DNA from: Pseudomonas sp. URMO17WK12:I11 | Lineage (GTDB): Bacteria > Pseudomonadota > Gammaproteobacteria > Pseudomonadales > Pseudomonadaceae | Length of the DNA stretch: 64,000 bases | Assembly: GCF_007677725.1 (NCBI RefSeq) | Contig: NZ_VEDF01000008.1 | Coordinates: forward strand, 124,001-188,000 | Reading direction: 5' to 3' | Shown here: piece after piece, positions 17,989 through 28,923 of the stretch | Layout: every line of letters starts with the position of its first letter | Numbering within the stretch: the first letter of the stretch is position 1 | Position numbers and translations under genes: made by a program | Notes under the pieces: model-generated | Database searches by the model: none | What the model was told of the DNA's origin: nothing | Seen by the model: the letters and a program-made list of their open reading frames with translations, nothing else

Positions 17989-19332
17989 ATGAATAGCAAA
18001 TCCGCCGTCGCCGCATCCCCGGTCGTGGCCGGGGTCGGTCGCCATCGCTTCCTGGTCCTGGCGCTGATCTTCGTCATCACCGTGATCAACTACGCCGACC
18101 GTGCCACCTTGTCGATCACCGGCACCGAAGTGCTCAAGGACCTGGGCCTGGACCCGGTGATGCTGGGCATGATCTTCTCGGCCTTCGCCTGGGCCTACGC
18201 CCTCGGCCAGGTGCCCGGCGGCTGGTTGCTGGACCGCTTCGGGGCGCGCCGGGTCTACGGCATCAGCCTGATCCTCTGGTCGCTGTTCACCTTGCTGCAG
18301 GGCACGGTTGGCTGGATGGGCCTGGCCGGAGCGTCGGCAGCGGTGGCGCTGTTCTCCATGCGCTTCATGCTCGGGCTGGTGGAGTCGCCGGCGTTTCCGG
18401 CCAACTCGCGCATCGTCAGTTGCTGGTTCCCGACCCGCGAGCGCGGCACGGCTTCGGCGCTGTTCAACTCGGCGCAGTACATGGCAGTGGTGGTGTTCGC
18501 CCCATTGATGGCGTGGATGACCCACACCTTGAGCTGGGAGCAGGTATTCGTCTGGATGGGCGTGCTGGGCCTGCTGTTGAGCGTGGTGTGGTTCCGCCTG
18601 TACCACGAACCGCACAGCGCCCCCGGCCTGAGCCGGGAAGAGCTCGACTACATGCGCGAAGGCGGCGCCCTGGTCGACCTCGAGCAAGCGCGCAAGAGCG
18701 CCACGAGCAAGCCGACCCGCGCCGAAGTGCTGCAACTGTTCACCAGCCGCAACCTGTGGGCGGTGTACCTGGGGCAGTACTGCATCACCGCGCTCACCTA
18801 TTTCTTCATCACCTGGTTCCCGATCTACCTGATCAAGGGCCGCGGCATGACCATCATGGAGGCCGGCTGGGTGGCCGCACTGCCGGCGATCTGCGGCTTC
18901 ACCGGTGGCATACTCGGCGGCTTCGTCTCCGATTACCTGATCCGCCGGGGCGTGCATCCCTCCAAGGCGCGCAAGACACCCTTCGTCATCGGCATGGCGC
19001 TGTCCACCAGCCTGGTGCTGGCCAACTATGTCGACAGCAACGCCGCGGTGATCGCCATGATGACCCTGGCCTTCTTCGGCAAGGGCCTGGCAGCGGTAGG
19101 CTGGGCGGTGCTGTCGGATGTCGCGCCAAAGAAAATGGTCGGCCTGTGCGGCGGGGTGTTCAACGGCATCGGCAACGTCGCCGGCATCGTCACGCCGCTG
19201 GTGATCGGCTACGTGGTGGCCAGTACCGGCTCGTTCAACAACGCATTGTGGTTCGTGGCCGCCCATGGCGTGCTGGGGATCTTCGCTTACCTGTTGCTGG
19301 CCAGGCGCTTCGAGCGGACTGGGCAGGCGTAG
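17989..19332 (+). CDS. MFS transporter of the ACS family (sugar acid/aromatic acid type)
   Basis: The 447-aa protein has 12 predicted membrane helices and ACS-family landmarks: INYADRATLSITGTEVLKDL near residue 36, YALGQVPGGWLLDRFGARRV near 70 and RFMLGLVESPAFPANSRIVS near 125. Such GudP/GarP-like carriers take up hexarates or hexuronates by H+ symport. It follows the 2-hydroxyacid dehydrogenase by 93 bases and is followed by a strong terminator, so these two genes form a LysR-controlled unit. The substrate is inferred only from this context. Confidence 0.87.
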   Translation: MNSKSAVAASPVVAGVGRHRFLVLALIFVITVINYADRATLSITGTEVLKDLGLDPVMLGMIFSAFAWAYALGQVPGGWLLDRFGARRVYGISLILWSLFTLLQGTVGWMGLAGASAAVALFSMRFMLGLVESPAFPANSRIVSCWFPTRERGTASALFNSAQYMAVVVFAPLMAWMTHTLSWEQVFVWMGVLGLLLSVVWFRLYHEPHSAPGLSREELDYMREGGALVDLEQARKSATSKPTRAEVLQLFTSRNLWAVYLGQYCITALTYFFITWFPIYLIKGRGMTIMEAGWVAALPAICGFTGGILGGFVSDYLIRRGVHPSKARKTPFVIGMALSTSLVLANYVDSNAAVIAMMTLAFFGKGLAAVGWAVLSDVAPKKMVGLCGGVFNGIGNVAGIVTPLVIGYVVASTGSFNNALWFVAAHGVLGIFAYLLLARRFERTGQA

Positions 19333-19353
19333 GCAGACGCCTGAGCGACAGCG

Positions 19354-19377
19354 GCCCCGGGAGACCGGGGCTTTTTT
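19354..19377 (+). terminator. Rho-independent terminator
   Basis: GCCCCGG-GAGA-CCGGGGC forms a perfect 7-bp stem with a tetraloop and is followed directly by six T residues. It ends the MFS transcript. Confidence 0.9.
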
Positions 19378-19709
19378 GTGCCCGATGATGACTGCCCAGA
19401 CACACATTCAAATGAAAAACGAAAGCTCCAGACGGACCCGTGGCGCGATCGGACATGCCATTCGCGACATCTGGCGTTTCTGGAAAAGCCCTGTCGTGAT
19501 CGAACAGTTCCGAGGCGTTCTCGTGTAATTTCCCACAGCCTCGCGGGGCTTAAATGAACCCCGAACCGCACCGGCATCTTGCTCTGTGACGTGTGCCAAA
19601 GATCAACAACAGCACACCGGCAACCTGTCGACTTATTGATTTCAAAGGAGATATTTTTCGCCTACGCCTGCCCGTCCTTCCTTGTGTCAGCAAAAAGAGA
19701 ACAAGATCA
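19378..19709. other. Intergenic leader of gabP
   Basis: About 330 bases separate the terminator from the gabP start. The stretch contains only short frames that match no family I recognise. An AAAGGAG at about 19643-19649 is too far from gabP to be its ribosome binding site. Nothing else is evident. Confidence 0.5.
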
Positions 19710-21101
19710 ATGAACACCGTGGGATCTGATGGCAACCTTGCACAAGGTTTCAAGCCACGTCATGTAACGATGCTGTCCATTGCGGGCATCATCGGTGCCG
19801 GACTTTTCGTAGGCTCCGGGCACGCCATTGCGGCGGCCGGGCCAGCCACCATACTTTCATACTTCGTGGCCGGGACCTTGGTGGTACTGGTCATGCGCAT
19901 GCTCGGCGAAATGGCCGTCGCGCACCCGGACACTGGATCGTTCTCTACCTACGCTGACCAGGCCATCGGCCGCTGGGCTGGCTATACCATCGGCTGGTTG
20001 TACTGGTGGTTCTGGGTGTTGGTGATCCCGATCGAGGCACTGGCTGCCGGGCATGTGCTCAACGCCTGGTTCCCGGATATCCCGAGCTGGATCTTCGCCC
20101 TGGCCTCGGTGCTGTTGCTGGCGGGGACCAACCTGTTCAGCGTGGCCAAGTACGGCGAGTTCGAGTTCTGGTTCGCCATCCTCAAGGTCACGGCGATTCT
20201 CGGCTTCATCGGCCTGGGTTTCGCCGCGCTGATGGGCTGGTTGCCCAACCGCGAAGTGAGCGGCCTGAGCGGGCTGATCGCCGAGCACGGCGGGTTCGCC
20301 CCCAACGGTTGGTCGGCGGTGATCGGCGCGTTCATCACGGTGATGTTCAGCTTCATCGGCACCGAGGCGGTGACCATCGCCGCGTCGGAATCCAGCGACC
20401 CGTCGCGCAACATCGCCAAGGCCACGCGTTCGGTGATCTGGCGGATCAGCACTTTCTATATCCTGTCGATCTTCGTGATCATCTCGGTGGTGCCGTGGAA
20501 CGACCCGCAGCTGGCGGTGGTGGGTTCGTACCAACGGGCACTGGAAATCATGAACATTCCCAACGCTGCGTTCATGGTCGACCTGGTGGTGCTGGTGGCG
20601 GTGACCAGCTGCATGAACTCGTCGATCTACATCGCCTCGCGGATGATGTACTCGCTGGCCAAGCGTGGTGATGCGCCGGCGCTGCTGAAGCACACGTCCA
20701 AGGTCGGCGTGCCGCGCGCGGCGGTGTTCGGCAGCACGCTGATCGGCGCGGCCATCGCGGTGCTCAACTACTTCGCGCCCAAAGGCGTGTTCGAGTTCCT
20801 GCTGGCCAGCTCCGGCGCCATCGCGCTGCTGGTGTACATGGTCATCGCCATCTCGCAACTGCGCATGCGGCGCCGCCTGGAGCGCGAGAACACCGAACTG
20901 AAGTTCCGCATGTGGCTGTTCCCGTACCTGACCTGGGCGGTGATCATCTTCATTGCAGGCGCGTTGGCGGTGATGATGTATACGCCTGAGCACCGCGCCG
21001 AAGTGAGCTCGACCTTGGGCTTGGCGATCGTTATTTCCTTCCTCGGCATCGTCACCTCGCGAGGGCATGCGCAGGCGGTGGGTGTGCGTACGGTGGGGTG
21101 A
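19710..21101 (+). CDS. gabP: GABA permease (APC amino acid transporter family)
   Basis: The 463-aa protein has about 12 membrane helices and is close to E. coli GabP in length and sequence style: RHVTMLSIAGIIGAGLFVGS near residue 17, HPDTGSFSTYADQAIGRWAG near 70, GYTIGWLYWWFWVLVIPIEA near 90 and SSGAIALLVYMVIAISQLRM near 370. It imports 4-aminobutyrate by proton symport. The frame is open to 19593, but the ATG at 19710 gives the family N-terminus. The last 58 codons are the source of the tandem array that follows, so the 3' end has been an active site of duplication. Confidence 0.9.
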   Translation: MNTVGSDGNLAQGFKPRHVTMLSIAGIIGAGLFVGSGHAIAAAGPATILSYFVAGTLVVLVMRMLGEMAVAHPDTGSFSTYADQAIGRWAGYTIGWLYWWFWVLVIPIEALAAGHVLNAWFPDIPSWIFALASVLLLAGTNLFSVAKYGEFEFWFAILKVTAILGFIGLGFAALMGWLPNREVSGLSGLIAEHGGFAPNGWSAVIGAFITVMFSFIGTEAVTIAASESSDPSRNIAKATRSVIWRISTFYILSIFVIISVVPWNDPQLAVVGSYQRALEIMNIPNAAFMVDLVVLVAVTSCMNSSIYIASRMMYSLAKRGDAPALLKHTSKVGVPRAAVFGSTLIGAAIAVLNYFAPKGVFEFLLASSGAIALLVYMVIAISQLRMRRRLERENTELKFRMWLFPYLTWAVIIFIAGALAVMMYTPEHRAEVSSTLGLAIVISFLGIVTSRGHAQAVGVRTVG

Positions 21102-22370
21102 GGGGGGCATTTTTGCGCCTGTGAGATTTAGCGCCGCTTGCGCGGCGCATCGCGAGCTGCGCTCGCTCCTACGGTTGGTGCCGTGACCGCCCAGCGCCTC
21201 GTAGGAGCGAGCATAGCTCGCGATGCGCCGCTCAAGCTGACCTGGGCAGTGATCATCTTCATTGGCAGTGATGATGTATACGCCTGAGCACCGCGCCGAA
21301 GTGAGCTCGACCTTGGGCTTGGCGATCGTTATTTCCTTCCTCGGTATCGTCACCTCGCGAGGGCATGCGCAGGCGGTGGGGGCGCGTACGGTGGGGTGAG
21401 GGGGGCATTTTGCGCTTGTGAAATTGAGCGCCGCTTGCGCGGCATCGCGAGCTGCGCTCGCTCCTACGGTTGGTGCCGTGGGCGCCCAGCCCCCGTAGGA
21501 GCGAGCATAGCTCGCGATGCGCCGCTCAAGCTGACCTGGGCAGTGATCATCTTCATTGGCAGTGATGATGTATACGCCTGAGCACCGCGCCGAAGTGAGC
21601 TGGACCTTGGGCTTGGCGATCGTTATTTCCTTTCTCGGTATCGTCACCTCGCGAGGGCATGCGCAGGCGGTGGGGGCGCGTACGGTGGGGTGAGGGGGGC
21701 ATTTTTGCGCCTGTGAGAGTGAGCGCCGCTTGCGCGGCGCATCGCGAGCTGCGCTCGCTCCTACGGTTGGTGCCGTGAGCGCCCAGCCCCCGTAGGAGCG
21801 AGCATAGCTCGCGATGCGCCGCTCAAGCTGACCTGGGCAGTGATCATCTTCATTGGCAGTGATGATGTATACGCCTGAGCACCGCGCCGAAGTGAGCTCG
21901 ACCTTGGGCTTGGCGATCGTTATTTCCTTCCTCGGTATCGTCACCTCGCGAGGGCATGCGCAGGCGGTGGGTGTGCGTACGGTGGGGTGAGGGGGGCATT
22001 TTGCGCTTGTGAAATTGAGCGCCGCTCGCGCGGCATCGCGAGCTGCGCTCGCTCCTACGGTTGGTGCCGTGAGCGCGCAGAATCCTGGCGGTGATGATGT
22101 ATACGCCTGAGCACCGCGCCGAAGTGAGCTCGACCTTGGGCTTGGCGATCGTTATTTCCTCCTTCGGTAGCGTTACCTCGCGAGGGCATGCGCAGGCGGT
22201 GGGTGTGCGTACGGTGGGGTGAGGGGGGCATTTTTGCGCCTGTGAGAGTGAGCGCCGCTTGCGCGGCATCGCGAGCTGCGCTCGCTCCTACGGTTGGTGC
22301 CGTGACCGCCCAGCCCCCCCCGTAGGAGCGAGCATAGCTCGCGATGCGCCGCGCAAGCGGCGCTCGATTC
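20928..22370. repeat. Five-unit tandem array of gabP 3' end plus REP pair
   Basis: Unit 1 is the true gabP end and its REP pair (20928-21236). Near-identical units follow at 21237-21530, 21531-21827, 21828-22086 and about 22087-22370. The shared word TGATGATGTATACGCCTGAG starts at 20971, 21269, 21563, 21860 and 22092, giving spacings of 298, 294, 297 and 232. Each unit keeps the codons for the gabP tail and its stop, then an inverted REP pair (GCGCGGCGCATCGCGAGC / GCTCGCGATGCGCCGC). Units 2-4 lack 13 bases present in gabP, and unit 4 has lost the second REP. There are no ribosome binding sites, so the copied codons are not expected to be translated. Confidence 0.95.
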
Positions 22371-22519
22371 ACGCATCCCCCCACACCCGCAGCCCCGCCA
22401 ATGGCCTAATGCGACTATCTTTCTGTGCAATGACAACTAAATGAATGCGAAGATGTCATTCTTTGCAGGCCAGCGATCACAGGGGGATGCTGGCCTCAAC
22501 GCACAGGAGCGAAAGGCAC

Positions 22520-23371
22520 ATGGCAGCACTGCACGGCAGCACGTTGGATGGCATGAAGACCCACCAGGCACAGCTGCTCAATGAGTGGACCACGAGCCTG
22601 CAAGCCAGCGGTGCCACGCGCAACATCAAGGAACAAACCGTCAATCAGGAAACCCAGGCGTTTCTGCAACTGCTGATCGACGGCCTGCAAGCAAACGCGG
22701 GCAGCGACATCGCCGCGCCGGCCTGGGACGACACTCGACGCTTCCTGGAAAAGCTCTCCACCAGCCGTGCCCAACTGGGCCACGACTCGCACCAGACGGT
22801 GAACTTCATCCTGGCGCTCAAGGGGCCATTGTTCAAGTTGCTCCAGGCCCACTACCGCGATGAACCCGAGCGCCTGGCCGAACAGCTGTGGGTGGTTTCC
22901 GAGCTGCTCGACAGCATGGGCATGCACACCATCCGTATCTACCAACGCACCCGCGAGGCGGTGATCAAGCGTCAGCAGGAAGAGCTGCTGGAGCTGTCCA
23001 CCCCGGTGGTCAAGCTGTGGGATGGCGTGCTGGCATTGCCACTGATCGGCACCCTCGATTCGCAGCGCAGCCAGACCGTGATGGAGTCGCTGCTGCAACG
23101 CATCGTCGACACCGGCTCGGAAATCGCCATCATCGACATCACCGGCGTGCCCACCGTCGATACCCTGGTGGCGCAACACCTGCTCAAGACCGTCACGGCG
23201 ATCCGCCTGATGGGCGCCGACTGCATCATCAGCGGCGTGCGCCCGCAGATCGCGCAGACCATCGTGCACCTGGGCCTGGACCTGGGCACGCTGACCACCA
23301 AGGCCAACCTCGCCGACGCGCTGAAGTTGGCCCTTTCGCGTCTGGGTGTCACCCTCACTGAGCGGGTATAA
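22520..23371 (+). CDS. rsbR: RsbR-like STAS protein (stressosome scaffold/sensor)
   Basis: The 283-aa protein has a helical N-terminal sensor region (residues 1-150) and a C-terminal STAS domain. The STAS core LLQRIVDTGSEIAIIDITG followed by VPTVDTLVAQHLLK contains the Thr-rich motif phosphorylated by RsbT in RsbR proteins. RsbR with RsbS forms the stressosome in Bacillus. The ATG at 22520 was chosen because AGGAG at 22505-22509 precedes it; the frame is open to 22445. It is the first of six overlapping genes ending at 27946. Symbol by family resemblance. Confidence 0.87.
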   Translation: MAALHGSTLDGMKTHQAQLLNEWTTSLQASGATRNIKEQTVNQETQAFLQLLIDGLQANAGSDIAAPAWDDTRRFLEKLSTSRAQLGHDSHQTVNFILALKGPLFKLLQAHYRDEPERLAEQLWVVSELLDSMGMHTIRIYQRTREAVIKRQQEELLELSTPVVKLWDGVLALPLIGTLDSQRSQTVMESLLQRIVDTGSEIAIIDITGVPTVDTLVAQHLLKTVTAIRLMGADCIISGVRPQIAQTIVHLGLDLGTLTTKANLADALKLALSRLGVTLTERV

Positions 23372-23374
23372 AGC

Positions 23375-23737
23375 ATGGAACGCATTCCGATCCTGCAAAT
23401 GGGCGAATTTCTGCTGGTCACCATTCAGGTCGACATGCATGACCAATTGGCCATGCGCCTGCAGGACGACCTGACCGACCGTATCAGCTACACCTCGGCG
23501 CGCGGGGTGTTGATCGACATCTCGGCGCTGGACATGGTCGATTCCTTCATCGGCCGCATGATCGCCGACATCGCCAGCCTGTCGCGCCTCATGGATGCCC
23601 AGGTGATGCTGGTCGGCATGCAGCCGGCGGTGGCCATCACCCTGGTCGAACTGGGCCTGACCTTGCCCGGCGTGAGCACTGCACTGAACGTGGAACGGGG
23701 CATGCAGCGGCTCAGCCAGATCGTGAGGCGCGCATGA
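23375..23737 (+). CDS. rsbS: RsbS-like STAS anti-sigma antagonist
   Basis: This 120-aa single-STAS protein contains GVLIDISALDMVDSFIGRMI, nearly the RsbS consensus with its phosphorylatable Ser in VDSF. In Bacillus, RsbS binds RsbT until RsbT phosphorylates it. It follows rsbR by 3 bases and overlaps rsbT by four bases (ATGA). Confidence 0.9.
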   Translation: MERIPILQMGEFLLVTIQVDMHDQLAMRLQDDLTDRISYTSARGVLIDISALDMVDSFIGRMIADIASLSRLMDAQVMLVGMQPAVAITLVELGLTLPGVSTALNVERGMQRLSQIVRRA

Positions 23738-24138
23738 TCGTCAAGGACAGCGGCAGCCTGCCGGTTCGCATCGAGCAGGATGTGGTGCTCGCGCGCCAGC
23801 TGGCACGCAAGCTGGCAGGCGAGTGCGGCATGCGCCTGGTCGACCTGACCAAGCTGGTCACCGCCGTCAGCGAGCTGGCGCGCAACACCGTGGTCTATGG
23901 CGGTGGCGGCGACATGGATTGGGAGGTGCTCGACGATATCGGCCGCCTCGGCCTGCGCCTGGTGTTCCGCGATGAAGGCCCAGGCATTCCCGACCTCAAG
24001 CTGGCGCTGACCGACGGTTGGACCTCGGGCAGTGGCATGGGCCTGGGCCTGACCGGCGCGCGCCGTCTGGTGCATGAATTCGAGCTGGACACCGTGCCTG
24101 GCGAGGGCACGCGGGTGACGATCACGCGATGGGCATGA
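23734..24138 (+). CDS. rsbT: RsbT-like serine/threonine kinase (GHKL ATPase)
   Basis: The 134-aa protein has the N box LTKLVTAVSELARNTVVYGG and the G boxes FRDEGPGIPDL and TSGSGMGLGLTGARRLV of the RsbT/RsbW kinase family. It should phosphorylate the STAS partners and, when released, act on a downstream protein. In Bacillus that target is the phosphatase RsbU; here a PP2C-type phosphatase gene follows immediately, with a 10-base overlap. Confidence 0.9.
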   Translation: MIVKDSGSLPVRIEQDVVLARQLARKLAGECGMRLVDLTKLVTAVSELARNTVVYGGGGDMDWEVLDDIGRLGLRLVFRDEGPGIPDLKLALTDGWTSGSGMGLGLTGARRLVHEFELDTVPGEGTRVTITRWA

Positions 24139-25145
24139 CCATTCTGGCCAGTCGCACGCTGGTGTTGCCGCTCGAGGAAGCCAGCCAGGTCGGCCACGCC
24201 CGGCGCACTGCGCACAGGCTTGCCGAACAGCAAGGTTTCGACGCCGAAGATGCCGGCCGCGTGGCGCTGTTGGCCACCGAGCTGTGCAGCAACGTGCTCA
24301 AGCACGCCCAGCGCGGCGAGTTGCACCTGCGTGCGGTGCCGGGCGCCAGTGGCGGCGGTATCGAGCTGCTGGCAGTGGACCGCGCCCAAGGCTTCGACAC
24401 CGGCACCTGCATGACCGATGGCTTTTCCACCGGCGGCACCCAAGGCATCGGCCTGGGCGCCATCGCGCGCCTGGCCCAGGTGTTCGATGTGCACACCGAT
24501 GAGCGTGGCTCGGTGATCCTCGCGCGCCTGTACCGGCGCAAGGGCGAGCACACCGACCTGCGCATTGGCGTCAGCCATCACGCCCTGCACGATGACCCTG
24601 CCTGTGGCGATACCTGGCAGGTGGCGATCGACGGCAACTGCCTGAGCGCCCTGGTGATCGATGGCCTCGGCCACGGCCCGGAAGCCGAGGCGGCAGCGCA
24701 GGCGGGTGCCCAGGCCTTCGGCGCTGCCCCGTTCATCGACCCGACGTTGCTGCTCGAGCGCATGCACCAGGCCATGAACGGCACGCGCGGCGGGGCGGTG
24801 GCCATCGCCCAGCACAATGCCGACAGCCAGCGCCTGGTGTTTCTCGGCATCGGCAACATCGGCACGAACCTGGTCGATGGCGTCAAGGCCCGTGGCCTGG
24901 CCTCGCACCCGGGCATCGTCGGCAGCCAGTATCGCAAGGCCCAGGCCTTCGACTACGCTCAGGTGAATGGCAATTTGCTGATCATGTACAGCGACGGCCT
25001 GCAGTCGCGCTGGAAACTCGAAGACTACCCAGGCCTGGTGCATCGCCACCCGGCCGTCATTGCGACCGTCCTGCACCGCGACTTCTGCCGTGGGCGGGAC
25101 GACGTGACGGTGCTGGTGGTCGACCTGGAGCCCATTGATGGTTGA
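24129..25145 (+). CDS. ATPase-phosphatase fusion (GHKL + PP2C/SpoIIE, RsbX-like)
   Basis: Residues 1-140 are a second GHKL anti-sigma-type ATPase (ALLATELCSNVLKHAQRGEL near 55; GFSTGGTQGIGLGAIARLAQ near 95). Residues 150-338 are a PP2C/SpoIIE-type phosphatase (GVSHHALHDDPACGDTWQVA, LVIDGLGHGPEAEAAAQ, MYSDGLQSRW), close to RsbX. RsbX resets the stressosome by dephosphorylating RsbR and RsbS. The fusion of an ATPase and a phosphatase in one chain is seen in proteobacterial Rsb modules. It overlaps rsbT and the kinase gene that follows. Confidence 0.86.
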   Translation: MGMTILASRTLVLPLEEASQVGHARRTAHRLAEQQGFDAEDAGRVALLATELCSNVLKHAQRGELHLRAVPGASGGGIELLAVDRAQGFDTGTCMTDGFSTGGTQGIGLGAIARLAQVFDVHTDERGSVILARLYRRKGEHTDLRIGVSHHALHDDPACGDTWQVAIDGNCLSALVIDGLGHGPEAEAAAQAGAQAFGAAPFIDPTLLLERMHQAMNGTRGGAVAIAQHNADSQRLVFLGIGNIGTNLVDGVKARGLASHPGIVGSQYRKAQAFDYAQVNGNLLIMYSDGLQSRWKLEDYPGLVHRHPAVIATVLHRDFCRGRDDVTVLVVDLEPIDG

Positions 25146-25990
25146 ACCCTTACCTGACCAGGCGGCCCTGCTGGACCGCTTGCAGGCCGAAAACGATGCA
25201 CTGCGCGCCGAACTGGACGAGACCAACCAAGGCGTGCTGGCGCTGTATGCCGAGCTGGACATCCAGGCTGAGCAACTGCGCCAGGCCTCGGACCTGAAAA
25301 GCCGCTTTCTGTCGTACATGAGCCACGAATTTCGCACCCCGTTGGGCTCGATCCTGAGCATCACCGGGTTGCTGTCCGACGAGCTGGACGGCCCCTTGTC
25401 GGCTGAACAGCACCGCCAGGTCGCGTTCATCAGCACCGCCACCCGCGAGCTGTCGGACATGGTCGACGACCTGCTCGACCTGGCCAAGATCGAAGCCGGG
25501 CGCATCACCATTTCCCCGGCCTGGTTCGACATGTTCGACCTGTTCTCGGCGTTGCGCGGCATGTTCCGGCCGATCGTCGACGCCAGCGCCGTGGACCTGA
25601 TCTTCGAAGAGCCGGTGGGCTTGCCCCGGCTGTATACCGACGACAAGAAGCTTGCGCAGATACTGCGCAACTTCATCTCCAATGCGGTCAAGTTCACCTC
25701 CCGTGGCGAGGTCAGGGTGTCTGCGCAGCTGCAAGGCGAGGACATGATCCGCTTCGCCGTCAGCGACACGGGCATCGGTATCCCCGGTGAGTTGCTCAAC
25801 ACCCTGTTCGAGGACTTCGCCCAGGTCGATTCGCCCTTGCAGAAACGTCTACGCGGCACCGGCCTCGGCCTGTCGCTGTGCAAGCGCTTCGCCATGCTGC
25901 TGGGCGGTGAAGTCGGGGTCACCAGCGAGCCAGGGATCGGTTCATGCTTTCATGTAACCATTCCGCTGGCCCTGGCCCAGGAGAACCTCG

Positions 25991-26001
<11 letters not shown>
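25138..26001 (+). CDS. Cytoplasmic sensor histidine kinase
   Basis: The 287-aa kinase has a short coiled coil (residues 8-50), a HisKA box with His63 (SYMSHEFRTPLGSILSITGL) and a HATPase_c domain with N box ILRNFISNAVKFTS, G1 DTGIGIP and G2 GTGLGLSLCKRF. It has no membrane segment and no clear sensor domain, so it is probably controlled by the Rsb proteins encoded upstream. The ATG at 25138 overlaps the phosphatase gene by 8 bases; its own stop overlaps the next gene by 11 bases. Confidence 0.9.
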
Positions 26002-27946
<1,945 letters not shown>

Positions 27947-28025
27947 CAGGCTTGCCCCTGTCCACGCCCTCTTTCATTAGCTCGCACCAGGCCCATCAAC
28001 GAGCAGCAGTTGGGCGCCTGACTTC

Positions 28026-28628
28026 TCAAGATTCACGATGCATCTCAATCTGAAAAGGCTTTCCAAACGGATCGGTAGCCTGGAGTACGACCGCATCAGC
28101 TGCCACGGACTCCAGCTTGTATTCGTCGGACATGCCGCTAGGCATCGCGTCACTCAATCCCGGCAGAGGCTTGCCGGTGATTTTCTCGACCAGCAGCGGA
28201 TCAATCGCGACTCCAGACAGCTCGAGGCTCTTCGGCGTCGAATTGATGGTTTGCAGCGTGATCGACATCCGCTCGCTGTCTGCAGTCCAACTGCCAGCGC
28301 CGACGATGTTGTAGATGAACGTATACGGCTGCTGTTTGACACTGCCTTCGACGGTGATGACACCAGAGACGTTGTATCTGCCTTCGTGGAAAACGTTGGT
28401 AAGGCCTTTGAAATGCACGGTCCCGTCGGTGATGGGATAGGCGTAGTCACTGTTCCAGCGCCCTACGAGCTCAGGGTTGAAGGGGGTGATCGGATTGAAC
28501 AGGAAGTACAACGCTGCGATACCGGCCACGCTACTCAAGAACGATGCCAATGAAGCGAAGATCTTCAATGCCGGTGAAAGCTGTTTGAATCGCTCGAAAA
28601 TACTCATGAACATCTCGCTGCTAGACAT
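28026..28628 (-). CDS. Small membrane-anchored protein of unknown function
   Basis: The protein of about 200 aa has one N-terminal membrane helix (FASLASFLSSVAGIAALYFL, residues 25-45) followed by a beta-rich domain (VGRWNSDYAYPITDGTVHFK and later). The layout suggests a periplasmic or outer-facing sensor or lipocalin-like domain. I recognise no family. Starts at 28628, 28613 and 28607 are all possible; 28628 overlaps the preceding gene by 8 bases in the style of this operon. It is the last gene of the minus-strand unit running from 33182. Confidence 0.65.
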   Translation of the reverse strand: MSSSEMFMSIFERFKQLSPALKIFASLASFLSSVAGIAALYFLFNPITPFNPELVGRWNSDYAYPITDGTVHFKGLTNVFHEGRYNVSGVITVEGSVKQQPYTFIYNIVGAGSWTADSERMSITLQTINSTPKSLELSGVAIDPLLVEKITGKPLPGLSDAMPSGMSDEYKLESVAADAVVLQATDPFGKPFQIEMHRES

Positions 28629-28923
28629 GATCGATTGATAACTCAGGTGCAGGTTGGGCGGCGCTTTTCTGCAATGACTCGCACACGTGCACATTCAACC
28701 GCACAAAGGTGTCCCAGCTCATCCGCTGGGCGTAATTGAGCTGATACTGCCGGTCGACCCGGCAGATCTCTGGGCGTGTCGCGTAGATCAGGCACTGTTT
28801 GCCGGCATCATCGTAATGCCGGCAAGCGCCGTCCCCGCGATCCAGGTAACGCGTCTGCTGCGCCAAGTGCACATTGCGGCAACACTGCCCACACTGGGTG
28901 CAAGGGAACGGCGTAGGCGTCAT
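28621..28923 (-). CDS. YkgJ-type cysteine cluster protein
   Basis: The 100-aa protein shows the YkgJ (UPF0153) pattern: FPCTQCGQCCRNVHLA at residues 7-22, then GACRHYDDAGKQCLIYATRP followed by EICR. The eight Cys residues probably bind zinc or an iron-sulfur centre. The biological role of the family is unclear. Its ATG overlaps the stop of the 541-aa gene (ATGA), and its own stop overlaps the next gene, so all three are translationally coupled. Confidence 0.85.
   Translation of the reverse strand: MTPTPFPCTQCGQCCRNVHLAQQTRYLDRGDGACRHYDDAGKQCLIYATRPEICRVDRQYQLNYAQRMSWDTFVRLNVHVCESLQKSAAQPAPELSIDHV

Noticed and set aside
16882..19407. 841-codon minus-strand frame opposite the dehydrogenase and MFS genes
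   Set aside because: High-GC antisense shadow; the plus-strand proteins have clear catalytic and membrane motifs, while this frame is rich in His, Gln and Arg without any domain.
19857..21944. 695-codon minus-strand frame across gabP and the tandem array
   Set aside because: It is antisense to gabP and its repeated protein sequence merely mirrors the tandem DNA repeats; no ribosome binding site or family match.
20928..22370. CRISPR array
   Set aside because: The repeats are about 295 bp and include coding sequence and REP pairs; there are no short direct repeats with unique spacers and no cas genes.
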